A DNA stretch of 64,000 nucleotides from Streptomyces sp. NBC_00224. GTDB taxonomy: Bacteria; Actinomycetota; Actinomycetes; Streptomycetales; Streptomycetaceae. The notes below the pieces were generated by a model, which made no database searches, was not told the origin of the DNA, and worked only from the letters and a program-made list of their open reading frames with translations. Shown here piece by piece: positions 53,852-63,466 of this stretch (positions are counted from its first letter, which is position 1; every line of letters begins with the position of its first letter). The DNA lies in assembly GCF_041435195.1 (NCBI RefSeq), contig NZ_CP108106.1, positions 3,162,001 to 3,226,000 of the forward strand, written 5' to 3'. A program made the translations under genes and the position numbers.

Positions 53852-55590
53852 CCCGCCTCCTCCCACCCGGCCTCCTCCGCGAACACCGCGCGGTACTCGG
53901 GCAGCCGCCACAGCTCCGCGTGCGGGGCGAGCGCGCGCACCCCGCCGCCGTCCAGCCACACCACCAGGTCGGCGCGGGCGGCCGTGGTCACCCGGTGGGC
54001 GACGATGAGCCGGGTGCCCGGGGTCAGCTCGTCGAGCAGGGCGCGGGACACCTTCAGCTCGGTCGCGGAGTCCAGGCTGGAGGTGGCGTCGTCGAGGATC
54101 AGCAACCGTCCGCAGTGCGCGAACGCCCTTGCGAGGCCGAGTCGTTGGGCCTCGCCGCCGGACATCGGGGCCTCGGCGCAGGGCGTGTCGTAGCCGAGCG
54201 GCAGTCTGCGGACGAACTCGTCGGCGCACGCCGCCCGCGCGGCCGCCCGGACCTCCTCGGGGCCCGGTTCGCCGACGCCGAACGCGATCGTGCCGCCGAC
54301 GGTCGCGCCGAGGAGCGCGGGGCGGGCGAAGGCGTGGCCGACCTCGCGGCGCAGCGCGTCCCTGGAGAGCTCGGGCAGCGGGACGCCGTCGACCAGGACC
54401 GTGCCCCGGTCGGGGTCCGCGAGCCGGCCCGCGACCGCCGCCAGGGCCGTCTTGCCGCTGCCGGACCGCCCCACCACGGCGGCCACCGCCCCGCCGGGCA
54501 CGTACAGGTCGACCTCGCGCAGCGGGCCGGTGGAGACGCTCCGGAACTCCAGGGCCCCCGCACCTTCGGGAAGTTGGCGTGTTCCGTACGTCATGGCGGG
54601 CGGGGCGAGTGCCTCGGCCAGGCGGTCGGTGGCGGCGCGGCCGCGCACCAGGGCGTTGAGCTGGCCGACCAGGGCGCCGGTGCCGGTGGCGAGGACCGCG
54701 TACCGCCAGGCCGCGAGCATCCCGCCGACGCTCAGCGCGCCGTCCGCGAGCCGCAGCCCGGCGACCGCGAGCACGGTGAGCTGGAGCAGGGGCAGCAGGG
54801 CGGCGGCCTGGGCGGTGGAGCGGCCGGTGACGCGCCACATGCGAAAGCCCTGGCGGGAGAGTTCGGGCAGGGGGGCGAGGATGCGGGCCGCGTCGCGTTC
54901 GGCGGTTCCGGCGGCCGCGATGGTGCGGGCGCCCTCCACCGCCTCGCTGAGCCGCCCGGCGATCTCGCCCTGGGCGCGCAGATAGGCGGCGCCCGCATCG
55001 GCGGACGCGCGCACGAACACCCGCAGCAGCAGGGCGAGTACGGGCATCCCGGCGAGCAGCGCGAGGGCCGTCCACCCGTCGGTGAGGGCGAGCGCCACCA
55101 GGCCGCCGACCGGGGTGAGCACGGCGGCGAGGGTGGCGGCGAGGGTGGCGGGGACGGGTCCGGCCTGGGCCGCGTTGCCGACGAGCCGGGCCACCAGGTC
55201 GCCCTCGGGCAGGACGGCGCGCGGCCCGGTCGCGAGGACGTGGCGCAGGACCCGGTCGCGTATCCACGCGGTGGTGCGGGCGGTGGCGGTGGCGGTGACC
55301 AGGCCGTCGAGGGCGCCGAGCAGGACGGTCGCGCCGGTGAGCGCCGCGCACAGCGCGAGCCAGGGTCCCGCGTCCGCCCGGTCGTCGCCGAGCAGCAGGT
55401 CGAGGGTGCGGCCGAGCGCCCACGGCAGGGCCAGGCCCGCCCCGGCGAGGGCCGTGGTCAGCAGCAGGACGAGGGCGGCGGGTGCCGCGCCGTACCGAAC
55501 GGTCTCGCGGAGAAAGGGGCGCTGCGCCAAGGGGCCCTCCGGGGCGCGCACGCCCCGGGCGGAGAGCAGATCCGCCCGGGGCCGCGTCAC
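53848..55590 (-). CDS. ramA: ABC half-transporter of the lanthipeptide cluster (first)
   Basis: 580 residues from a GTG at 55590; no good Shine-Dalgarno sequence is visible. Membrane domain about 25-310, then the ATPase with a Walker A-like GRSGSGKTAL, signature MSGGEAQRLGLARAFA, Walker B RLLILDDATSSLD (Asp-Asp where Asp-Glu is usual) and switch His in LIVAHRVTT. The unusual Walker B suggests weak hydrolysis, so this half may be the degenerate partner in a heterodimer. Between ramS and this gene are 66 bases of repeated GTTGATCA-like sequence. Confidence 0.88.
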   Translation of the reverse strand: MTRPRADLLSARGVRAPEGPLAQRPFLRETVRYGAAPAALVLLLTTALAGAGLALPWALGRTLDLLLGDDRADAGPWLALCAALTGATVLLGALDGLVTATATARTTAWIRDRVLRHVLATGPRAVLPEGDLVARLVGNAAQAGPVPATLAATLAAVLTPVGGLVALALTDGWTALALLAGMPVLALLLRVFVRASADAGAAYLRAQGEIAGRLSEAVEGARTIAAAGTAERDAARILAPLPELSRQGFRMWRVTGRSTAQAAALLPLLQLTVLAVAGLRLADGALSVGGMLAAWRYAVLATGTGALVGQLNALVRGRAATDRLAEALAPPAMTYGTRQLPEGAGALEFRSVSTGPLREVDLYVPGGAVAAVVGRSGSGKTALAAVAGRLADPDRGTVLVDGVPLPELSRDALRREVGHAFARPALLGATVGGTIAFGVGEPGPEEVRAAARAACADEFVRRLPLGYDTPCAEAPMSGGEAQRLGLARAFAHCGRLLILDDATSSLDSATELKVSRALLDELTPGTRLIVAHRVTTAARADLVVWLDGGGVRALAPHAELWRLPEYRAVFAEEAGWEEAG

Positions 55591-55656
55591 ACAGTTGATC
55601 AGGTTCGATCAAGGTTGATCAGGTGCAACAGGGATTGATCAAGGTGGCTCGTGTGC

Positions 55657-55794
55657 TCAGAGGCAGAGCAGGAAACTGTTCGAGCTGTGCTTGTCACACG
55701 CGAGCAGGCTGAGGCTGCTCTGGTCGCCGCCACCGCCGCCGCCACCACCGGTGGTCTCGGGAACGTCCAGCTTCTGCAGGTCGAGAAGTGTCAT
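55657..55794 (-). CDS. ramS: Class III lanthipeptide precursor (SapB/RamS type)
   Basis: 45 residues. Of two ATGs six bases apart, the second (55794) is six bases from AAGGAG and is chosen. The leader MTLLDLQKLDVPETT has the LxLQxL-type recognition helix of RamS/class III leaders, followed by an unbroken run of eight glycines. The core contains two SxxSxxxC motifs, Ser26-Ser29-Cys33 and Ser37-Ser40-Cys44, each able to form one lanthionine or labionin ring, matching SapB's two rings. It sits between ramC and the transporters. The modified peptide would be a surface-active morphogen like SapB. Confidence 0.93.
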   Translation of the reverse strand: MTLLDLQKLDVPETTGGGGGGGGDQSSLSLLACDKHSSNSFLLCL

Positions 55795-55835
55795 CGCCAT
55801 CTCCTTCAGTCCAGAACTTCTTCGTGGGGACGGGT

Positions 55836-58466
55836 TCACCGTCCGGCCCCTCGCGGGGCCGTCTTGGGGGCCACCGGAAGCGGTGGCAGGAAGGGCAGCC
55901 CGACCGGGCGCCTTCGGGCGGACGCGGCACCGGGCACGGAGCCCAGGGCGAGCAGAACGCCCGCCGTGCCGGTCGCGAGGTCCATGGAGAGCCGCATCAT
56001 CTGGTCTCCGGGAAAGGCCAGTTGGCCCTTGTACGGCACGGCGTACCAGGCGAGCGCCGCGCTCTGCGCGTCCAGGTCCGGGCGCGCGGCGCGGGTGCGG
56101 GCGAGGTGCAGCACCATGCCCGCGCGGCCGTTGAACAGGCCCGGCTGGGCGTAGTACCGCAGCCGGGCGGTGGGCAGGATCGCGGCCCTGGCCTCAGCGA
56201 ACTCCTCGTCGTACCGGTGCGCCAGATAGTCGTCGAGCACCATCGCGATGCCGACGCCGCCCGCGCCGAGATAGGGCATGATCCGCGCGCCCTCGTCGAC
56301 CTGGAGGGCGCCCGAGCGGTCGGTGACGCAGCGGGCGAGGTCGCGCCGGAGGAACTCGGCGGCGTGGTCGAGGAGCGCGGGCTCGCCGGTGTGCTCGTAG
56401 AGCCGCAGGAAGAGCAGGGCCGGACCGCTGGCGCCGTGCAGCAGCCCGGCGCGCGGGCGCCCCGCGGCGTCCGGCTCCGGCTGCCCGGCGATGGTCCAGG
56501 CCGCTTCCAGCGCCCGGTCGCGCAGATCGCCCTCGCCGGTGGTGCGGCCGAGCGAGTCGAGGGCGAGCCCGAGTCCGGCGAGGCCGCCGTGCAGCCCGGG
56601 CGCGAGCCGCTGCCACTTCTCGTCGAGCACCCGGTCGACGAGGTCGAGCGCGCGCTCGGTGTGGCCGAGCCGGTCGAGGACGTACGCGACGCCGCTCAGC
56701 CCGTCGTAGAAGCCCAGCGGACAGCCGGCGGGCGGCTCCTCGGTGCGGCGCAGCAGCCACTCCTCGCCGTCCCGGTAGCGGTCGGCGCCGGTGACGTCCA
56801 GGGCGTAGAGCACCCCGGCCGCGCCGTGCGCGACCCCGAGGCCGCCGCCGTCCGCGAACTGGGAGATGTCACCGGGGAAGAGCCGGTCCTCGCGCTCGGG
56901 CGTGGCGGAGGCGAGGATCGCGCGGACCATGGAGTCGCGCCCGGCGGGCCACTCGGCGGGGGCGACGGGCAGGTACGGCCGCCGCAGGGGCTCGTCCGTG
57001 CCCCGGATGACCCGCACCGCCTCCTCGAAGAAACCTTCCGGCACGGCGGGGAACTGGCTCGCCGCGACCTTCGCCAGATGCGCCGCCTTGTCCTGGTCCA
57101 CCACAAGGAGCGTCGTCATCGGCACGAACAGCGCCAGTCGCAGACAGGCCAGCGCGTACTCGTCGACCTCGAAACCGGTGCGGTCACGCGGGGCCATGAA
57201 CCCGGGATGCGCCATCATCTGCCCCTGGTGCTCGTCGACCGGCACCGCGGCCTCGAAGTCGAGGAGCTGCACGGAGACTTCACGGCCGCCTTCCGCCTCG
57301 CCCCCGTCCGGGGCGACCATCACGTTGAACATGTGCAGGTCGTTGCAGACCAGGCCGCGCGAGTGCACCGCCTCCACCGCCTGTTCCACCGCCTGGTGCA
57401 CCGAGAGCGCCCAGGTCGTGTACGAGGCCACCGCGTCCGGGTCGGGCTCGACGGCGAGCAGCGGGTGGCGCTCGGCGAAGAACGCGTTCAGCGTGCGCCC
57501 CTCCAGGAAGTCCATGACGAGGAAGCGGTGGCCGCCCAGCTCGAACCAGTCGCGCACCTCGGGCGCCACGCCGAGCCCCGAGAGCCCCTCCAGGGCGGCC
57601 TTCTCGCGCTCCAGACGGGTGACCGCGTCGCAGCCGTCGGCGGCAAGACCCGCGTGCGGCCGGGCCTCCTTGAGGACGACCTTGCTGCCGTCGCGCGCAT
57701 CGGTCCCCGCGTACACCCCGCCGCCGTTGGAGAAGTGCAGCGCCCGCTCGATGCGGTACGGCAGGTCGGCCACGGTCGTCGCGTTGCGCGCCGCCAACTG
57801 GGGCCCCAGGAACGGGGGCAGCGCCACCCACTCGGGCACCTGGAAGGCGGGGTCCCGGCGGTCGGGGACCAGCTCGCCCCGGGCGTTCTCGATCGCGGGG
57901 ACCAGCGCCCCGCCCTCGCCGACGCAGTGCCGCTCGACAAAGCCCCCGTAACGGACGTACAGGGGCCCGGAGTTCCAGCGCAGATCGGTAAGGATGTACG
58001 GGCCCGGCTCACCCTCCAGGAGCTCGCCGAGCTCGTTCAGTATGCGCTCCAGCTCGCCCACGCCGGACGGGTAGATCGTGGCGAACTTCCCGCTCGAACC
58101 GCGCCCGGCGTACTTGGAGTTGCGCAGGTGCAGCGGCTGGCGGCCCGGCACGAACTTGAACGGCACGGCTCTGGGGACGCAGTACTCCCACACCTGCGCC
58201 GCCATCTTCTCGGCGTTGTCCAGACACGCCGAGACGTGGATCTTCCAGCCCTGGAGGGGACGGCCCGGGCGCGGTTCGCCGGCCGCGTCCACCGGACTGA
58301 AGTGGAGCCAGTCCCCGGAGACGAAGGTGCGCCATCCCTCGGGGACCGGGCGCTGGGCCGCCTCGAAGAGCGGAACGGACTCCCCGGTCCTGGCCGACAG
58401 CAACCGGTCCGGAGTCTCGTAGAAATGCCTGTCGGCCAGGCAGAAGACCTCGTACCGCTTGTCCAT
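55836..58466 (-). CDS. ramC: Class III lanthipeptide synthetase (RamC/LanKC)
   Basis: 876 residues. The N-terminal lyase-like region (about 1-215) contains the GWKIHVSACLDNAEKMAAQV and LHLRNSKYAGRGSSGKFATI blocks. The central Ser/Thr-kinase-like domain (about 230-500) has the catalytic loop VCNDLHMFNVMV near 375 and DFE near 400. The C-terminal LanC-like cyclase (about 540-850) shows FYDGLSGVAYVLDRLG, LHGGLAGLGLAL and LLHGASGPALLFL but no zinc Cys/His set, as expected for class III. It phosphorylates and eliminates Ser in RamS, then cyclises. GGGGGGAA precedes the ATG. First gene of ramC-S-A-B. Confidence 0.95.
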   Translation of the reverse strand: MDKRYEVFCLADRHFYETPDRLLSARTGESVPLFEAAQRPVPEGWRTFVSGDWLHFSPVDAAGEPRPGRPLQGWKIHVSACLDNAEKMAAQVWEYCVPRAVPFKFVPGRQPLHLRNSKYAGRGSSGKFATIYPSGVGELERILNELGELLEGEPGPYILTDLRWNSGPLYVRYGGFVERHCVGEGGALVPAIENARGELVPDRRDPAFQVPEWVALPPFLGPQLAARNATTVADLPYRIERALHFSNGGGVYAGTDARDGSKVVLKEARPHAGLAADGCDAVTRLEREKAALEGLSGLGVAPEVRDWFELGGHRFLVMDFLEGRTLNAFFAERHPLLAVEPDPDAVASYTTWALSVHQAVEQAVEAVHSRGLVCNDLHMFNVMVAPDGGEAEGGREVSVQLLDFEAAVPVDEHQGQMMAHPGFMAPRDRTGFEVDEYALACLRLALFVPMTTLLVVDQDKAAHLAKVAASQFPAVPEGFFEEAVRVIRGTDEPLRRPYLPVAPAEWPAGRDSMVRAILASATPEREDRLFPGDISQFADGGGLGVAHGAAGVLYALDVTGADRYRDGEEWLLRRTEEPPAGCPLGFYDGLSGVAYVLDRLGHTERALDLVDRVLDEKWQRLAPGLHGGLAGLGLALDSLGRTTGEGDLRDRALEAAWTIAGQPEPDAAGRPRAGLLHGASGPALLFLRLYEHTGEPALLDHAAEFLRRDLARCVTDRSGALQVDEGARIMPYLGAGGVGIAMVLDDYLAHRYDEEFAEARAAILPTARLRYYAQPGLFNGRAGMVLHLARTRAARPDLDAQSAALAWYAVPYKGQLAFPGDQMMRLSMDLATGTAGVLLALGSVPGAASARRRPVGLPFLPPLPVAPKTAPRGAGR

Positions 58467-58601
58467 CGCTTCCCCCCTCGGTGGCGTGGCAACGAACGTG
58501 CCATGCCGGCCGTGGGCCGGACAGTCGCGGATGTCATGGGGTCACTGTGCGGTACGCATGCGTCAACCTGCGTTCGTAGGGGTTCGAACAGGCGGCGATT
58601 C
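58467..58601. other. ramC upstream region
   Basis: 135 bases between the ramC start and repeat copy 13. Inverted bases GTTCG/CGAAC at 58572-58589 and CCGGCCGTGGGCCGG near 58507 could be RamR- or other regulator-binding sites, or the end of a terminator. I cannot assign a promoter with confidence. Confidence 0.4.
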
Positions 58602-58743
58602 GGCTGCGGGCCGGTGGGGGCTGAGCGCGCAGTTCCCCGCGCCCCTAGAGACGCCCCTTCGGGGCGCCCTTCACTGGGTGCGGTACCCCGTACCCCCTAG
58701 GGGCGCGGGGAACTGCGCGACCAGCCCCCACCGGCCCGCAGCC
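58602..58743. repeat. Palindromic repeat, copy 13
   Basis: Left arm 58602-58646 and right arm 58698-58743; the core has GACGCCCCTTCGGGGCGCCC and an extra GGTACCCCGTACCCCC segment. It separates the ferredoxin gene (whose 3' end is 27 bases away) from the ramC promoter. Confidence 0.88.
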
Positions 58744-58769
58744 AACCGACTACGCAGCTGGCGAAGCAC

Positions 58770-59002
58770 TCACTCCTCGGGGGGAAAAACGGGCTCGCCC
58801 GAATCGCGCAGCGCGATGCTGATCGCCTCGACCGGGCACCCCTCGGCCGCCGCGAGCACGCGCTCATTGGCGTCGATGTCGGCGACCCGCGGCCGCGACT
58901 GCCGGGCCGTGTCCAGCCCGAACCCACCCGGCGCGGTGTTCACACACATGCCCGACCCGATGCACACGCTCCGGTCGACCTCGACGTGCCAGCGGTCGCC
59001 CA

Positions 59003-59003
<1 letters not shown>
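58770..59003 (-). CDS. 3Fe-4S ferredoxin
   Basis: 77 residues from an ATG overlapping the aldehyde dehydrogenase stop (ATGA). Cluster ligands are the two Cys of CIGSGMC and the Cys of the C-terminal CPVEAI; the residue replacing the fourth ligand is Gly/Ser-rich, as in P450-associated ferredoxins. It shuttles electrons to a redox enzyme, commonly a cytochrome P450, none of which is in the window. Co-transcribed with the aldehyde dehydrogenase. Confidence 0.9.
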
Positions 59004-60469
<1,466 letters not shown>

Positions 60470-60499
60470 GGCGTAACGCCTCCCACTGCGGTCCATTTT

Positions 60500-60514
60500 C
60501 TGACGGCATTTCAG
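60500..60514. promoter_or_regulatory. CTGAC-N5-GTCAG palindrome, site D (one mismatch)
   Basis: CTGACGGCATTTCAG lies 30 bases upstream of the aldehyde dehydrogenase start, with the same flanking T and ATC as sites B and C. Confidence 0.55.
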
Positions 60515-60526
60515 ATCTGCCAGAAC

Positions 60527-60540
60527 TGATACCAGTTCCA
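60527..60540. promoter_or_regulatory. KstR-like operator, site D (one mismatch)
   Basis: TGATACCAGTTCCA departs from TnnAACnnGTTnnA at one defined base. It is 57 bases upstream of the aldehyde dehydrogenase. Confidence 0.5.
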
Positions 60541-60582
60541 CTATCAGGAGTCCACGGGCCGGGAGACCCCTTGAGCACTGAC

Positions 60583-60596
60583 TGAAACACGTTCTA
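60583..60596. promoter_or_regulatory. KstR-type operator, site E
   Basis: TGAAACACGTTCTA fits TnnAACnnGTTnnA. It lies 52 bases before the MBL-fold gene, on the other side of the divergent promoter from site D. Confidence 0.78.
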
Positions 60597-60648
60597 CTGT
60601 GGCGGTGCCCTGGAGCTTCCAGCAGGTGGCCGGAGACGAGGCTGATCC

Positions 60649-61719
60649 ATGACGCAGGTGACACGGGGAACGCGGGTGGGAGACCACGGCGGGGGCGTCC
60701 ACTCGATCGAGGTGCCCATCCCGGACAACCCCCTCGGCCACACGCTGGTGTACGTCGTCGACACCGACCGGGGCCCGGTCCTGATCGACACCGGGTGGGA
60801 CGACCCGGCGTCCTGGGACACGCTGACGGACGGCCTGCGGCGGCTCGGCACCGATGTCGCCGACATCCACGGGGTGGTGCTCACCCACCACCACCCCGAC
60901 CACCACGGGCTCTCCGGCCGGGTACGGGAGGCGTCCGGCGCGTGGCTCGCGATGCACGCGGCGGACACGGCGGTCGTACGACGCACCCGGGAGGCCGAAC
61001 CGGGGGCGTGGCTCGACTACTTGACGGAGAAGCTGACGGCGGTGGGGGCGCCGGAGGACCACCTCGCGCCGCTGCGGGCGGCGCGGGCGCGGGGGTCCGG
61101 CCGGTCGCTGCCCGGCATGCGGGCGGCGCTCCCCGACCGGGAGATCGTCCCCGGCGACCTGCTCCCACTGCCGGGCCGCCGACTGCGGGCGATCTGGACA
61201 CCGGGTCACACGCCGGGCCACGTCTGCCTCCACCTGGAGGAACGGCACCCCTCCGACCGCCCCGGCCACGGCCGCCTCTTCTCCGGCGACCACCTGCTGC
61301 CCGGGATCACCCCGCACATCGGGCTGTACGAGGACCCCGACGACGCGACGGTGACGGACCCTCTGGGCGACTACGTGTCCTCCCTCGAACGGGTGGGCCG
61401 CCTGGGGGTGGCGGAGGTGCTCCCCGCCCACCAGTACACGTTCACGGACGCGGCCGGTCGCGTCCGTGAACTCCTGACCCACCACGAGTCCCGCCTCGCG
61501 GACCTGCTGGCGCTCCTGGCATCGGAGCCGTTGACCCCCTGGCAACTGGCGGTCCGCATGGAGTGGAACCGCCCCTGGGAGGACATCCCCTACGGCTCCC
61601 GCAACATCGCGGTGTCGGAGGCGGAGGCGCATGTACGGCGACTGGTGAAGCTGGGGCGGGCGGAGGGGGTACCGGGCCGGCCGCAGGCCTATCGGGCGGT
61701 GGGGGTGGGTGGGGGCTGA
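60649..61719 (+). CDS. MBL-fold metallohydrolase (glyoxalase II-like/lactonase-like)
   Basis: 356 residues. The dinuclear-metal motif THHHPDHHG is near residues 83-91. Further metal ligands lie in WTPGHTPGHV (His) and FSGDHLL (Asp), with the last His in PAHQYTF. The C-terminal winged-helix-like extension (LTPWQLAVRMEWNRPWEDIP) is seen in hydrolases acting on CoA thioesters or lactones. It probably hydrolyses a pathway thioester. Divergent from the aldehyde dehydrogenase and led by KstR-type site E. Confidence 0.9.
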   Translation: MTQVTRGTRVGDHGGGVHSIEVPIPDNPLGHTLVYVVDTDRGPVLIDTGWDDPASWDTLTDGLRRLGTDVADIHGVVLTHHHPDHHGLSGRVREASGAWLAMHAADTAVVRRTREAEPGAWLDYLTEKLTAVGAPEDHLAPLRAARARGSGRSLPGMRAALPDREIVPGDLLPLPGRRLRAIWTPGHTPGHVCLHLEERHPSDRPGHGRLFSGDHLLPGITPHIGLYEDPDDATVTDPLGDYVSSLERVGRLGVAEVLPAHQYTFTDAAGRVRELLTHHESRLADLLALLASEPLTPWQLAVRMEWNRPWEDIPYGSRNIAVSEAEAHVRRLVKLGRAEGVPGRPQAYRAVGVGGG

Positions 61720-61730
61720 GGTGGGTTTAC

Positions 61731-61925
61731 CGGGGGCTGCGCCCCCGGACCCCGTTCGTCTGCGGACCATATGTGGCTGGTCGCGCAGTTCCCCGCGCCC
61801 CTGAATGCGCCCCTTCGGGGCGCCCAGGGGATGTCGCGCAGCGGCATTCAAGGGGCGCGGGGAACTGCGCGACCAGCCCCCACCGGGGCCGCAGCGAACA
61901 GGGTCCGGGGCGGAGCCCCGGTAGG
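61731..61925. repeat. Composite palindromic repeat, copy 14
   Basis: A GGGGGCTGCGCCCCC hairpin at 61733 precedes the left arm (61758-61802); the core carries both modules (GCGCCCCTTCGGGGCGCCC, then TCGCGCAGCGGCATTC). The right arm is at 61851-61894 and the GGGGCGGAGCCCC hairpin ends near 61921. It has the full architecture of the family. With the riboswitch it accounts for the 493-base gap 61720-62212. Confidence 0.88.
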
Positions 61926-61950
61926 GGCCCCCGGGCCAGGGACACGGCGG

Positions 61951-62058
61951 CCGGTACAGTGAACCCGTCGTCCATGACCGTACGGGGGGAAGCCGGTGCG
62001 AATCCGGCGCTGACCCTTCCCCAAGCTCTCGACTCCGCTCGAGCAGGGGAGACCCCAA
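61951..62058 (+). promoter_or_regulatory. Cobalamin riboswitch
   Basis: GGGGGAAGCCGGTGCGAATC followed by CGGCGCTGACCC (61984-62015) is the conserved receptor core. GAGCAGGGGAGACC at 62041-62054 fits the B12-box region. About 155 bases then lead to the ATG at 62213. ATCCGT...ACGGA stems after the aptamer could form the expression platform. Binding of adenosylcobalamin should lower expression of the downstream gene. Confidence 0.9.
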
Positions 62059-62212
62059 TCCGTAAAGCCGGAGCACCCCTACGGACATGACCGGCTCAGC
62101 GGTCACCGGCAGACAAGCCGATGACCGGCCCCGTCGAGGTACACGGAGCCGGAGCCGGCGTGCCCCCGCGCCCGCCTGTCGCCCGGCCCCCGCAGGAGAG
62201 GCACCGCCCGCC

Positions 62213-63466
62213 ATGACCGTACGCCGCTGCGCCGCAGTGCTCGCCGCCACCGTCGTCCTGGGCGGCGCCGCCGCCCCGGCCGCCTTCGCCGACGGCACGG
62301 CGCCGTCCTCCTCCCCCGCCTCGACCCTCCCGCAGGGGCTGTACGGGACGAAGGACCCCGCGTACGACGGCGTCTGGCGGCAGTCGCTCGCCCTGCTCGC
62401 CCAGAGCACGGTCGGCGTGAAGCCCGCCGCGCAGGCGGTGACGTGGCTGACCGGGCAGCAGTGCGAGACCGGCGCGTTCGCCTCGTACCGCCTCGACGCC
62501 ACCAAGCCGTGCGACGCGAAGACGATGCTCGACACCAACGCCACGGCCGCCGCCATCCAGGCCCTCGTGGCCCTCGGCGACCACACCGACGCCGTGAAGA
62601 AGGGCGTCTCCTGGCTGAAGACCGTGCAGAACGACGACGGCGGCTGGGCCTACAACCCCGGCGCCAAGAGCGACGCCAACTCCACCTCCGTCGTGATAGG
62701 CGCCCTCGCCGCCGCCGGTGAGAAGCCCGCCGACGCCAAGTCCGCCAAGGGCGGCAAGTCGCCGCTGGACGCGCTGCTCACGTTCGCCATGCCGTGCGAC
62801 AGCACGCCGGGCTCGGGCGCGTTCACGTACCAGCCGGACCTCAAGACCGCGAAGCTGTACGCGAACGCCGACGCCAGCGCCGCCGCCGTGACCGCCTCGT
62901 ACGGCAAGGGCCTCGCCGCCACCGCAGGGAACCCCGACGCCAAGGGCACCACCTGCGAGAAGGCGGCCACGCCGGAGCAGGCCGCGCACAACGGCGCCGC
63001 GTACCTGGCCAGGACCATGGCCAAGTCGGGCCACCTCAACTCCGCGATGCCGGGCGCCGAGAGCCAGCCCGACTACGGCAACACCGCCGACGCCGTCGTC
63101 GCCCTCGCCGCCGACGGCCAGGAGGCCCAGGCCAAGCAGTCCCTGCAGTGGCTGCAGAAGAACGCGTCCGGCTGGGCCAAGGAGAACGGCCCCGCCGCCT
63201 ACGCCCAGCTCCTCCTCGCCGCGAACGCCACCGGCGCCGACCCGAGGAACTTCGGTGGCGCGGACCTGGTGTCCCAGCTGAACGCGACGGGCCCGACCCC
63301 GGCGGGAACGCAGGCCGCCGACCAGAGCAAGCCGGCGGTCAAGTCCGACGAGAAGAAGGACGACTCCTCCGGTATGGCGGTGTGGTGGATCGTCGGCGTG
63401 TTCTTCGTGGCGAGCGTGGGCGTCGGCTTCCTGGTGAGCGCGCGCAAGAAGAACGCGCAGAAGTGA
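62213..63466 (+). CDS. Secreted membrane-anchored alpha-alpha-repeat protein under B12 control (transcobalamin-like?)
   Basis: 417 residues. The signal peptide ends near AAFADG. Repeated helix-pair units follow: AVTWLTGQQCETGAFASYRL, KKGVSWLKTVQNDDGGWAYN, AAYLARTMAKSGHLNSAMPG and SLQWLQKNASGWAKENGP. This is the prenyltransferase/squalene-oxidase-like alpha-alpha repeat also used by transcobalamins. A C-terminal helix (VWWIVGVFFVASVGVGFLV) with KKNAQK anchors it. AGGAG lies about 14 bases before the ATG. The riboswitch and fold suggest extracellular cobalamin capture, which is inference. The next gene begins in the stop (TGATG). Confidence 0.88.
   Translation: MTVRRCAAVLAATVVLGGAAAPAAFADGTAPSSSPASTLPQGLYGTKDPAYDGVWRQSLALLAQSTVGVKPAAQAVTWLTGQQCETGAFASYRLDATKPCDAKTMLDTNATAAAIQALVALGDHTDAVKKGVSWLKTVQNDDGGWAYNPGAKSDANSTSVVIGALAAAGEKPADAKSAKGGKSPLDALLTFAMPCDSTPGSGAFTYQPDLKTAKLYANADASAAAVTASYGKGLAATAGNPDAKGTTCEKAATPEQAAHNGAAYLARTMAKSGHLNSAMPGAESQPDYGNTADAVVALAADGQEAQAKQSLQWLQKNASGWAKENGPAAYAQLLLAANATGADPRNFGGADLVSQLNATGPTPAGTQAADQSKPAVKSDEKKDDSSGMAVWWIVGVFFVASVGVGFLVSARKKNAQK

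Noticed and set aside
52055..55612. A single 1185-codon minus-strand protein
   Set aside because: Only the part after 53851 encodes a real transporter. The upstream part is out of frame with the first transporter, which occupies that region with its own Walker and signature motifs.
58560..58600. tRNA-like GGTTCGAAC next to ramC
   Set aside because: A T-loop-like string exists, but no matching acceptor, D- or anticodon stem could be found around it.
55788..58700. A 970-codon open frame on the plus strand
   Set aside because: Antisense to ramC, whose kinase and cyclase motifs are unmistakable; composition is that of a shadow frame.
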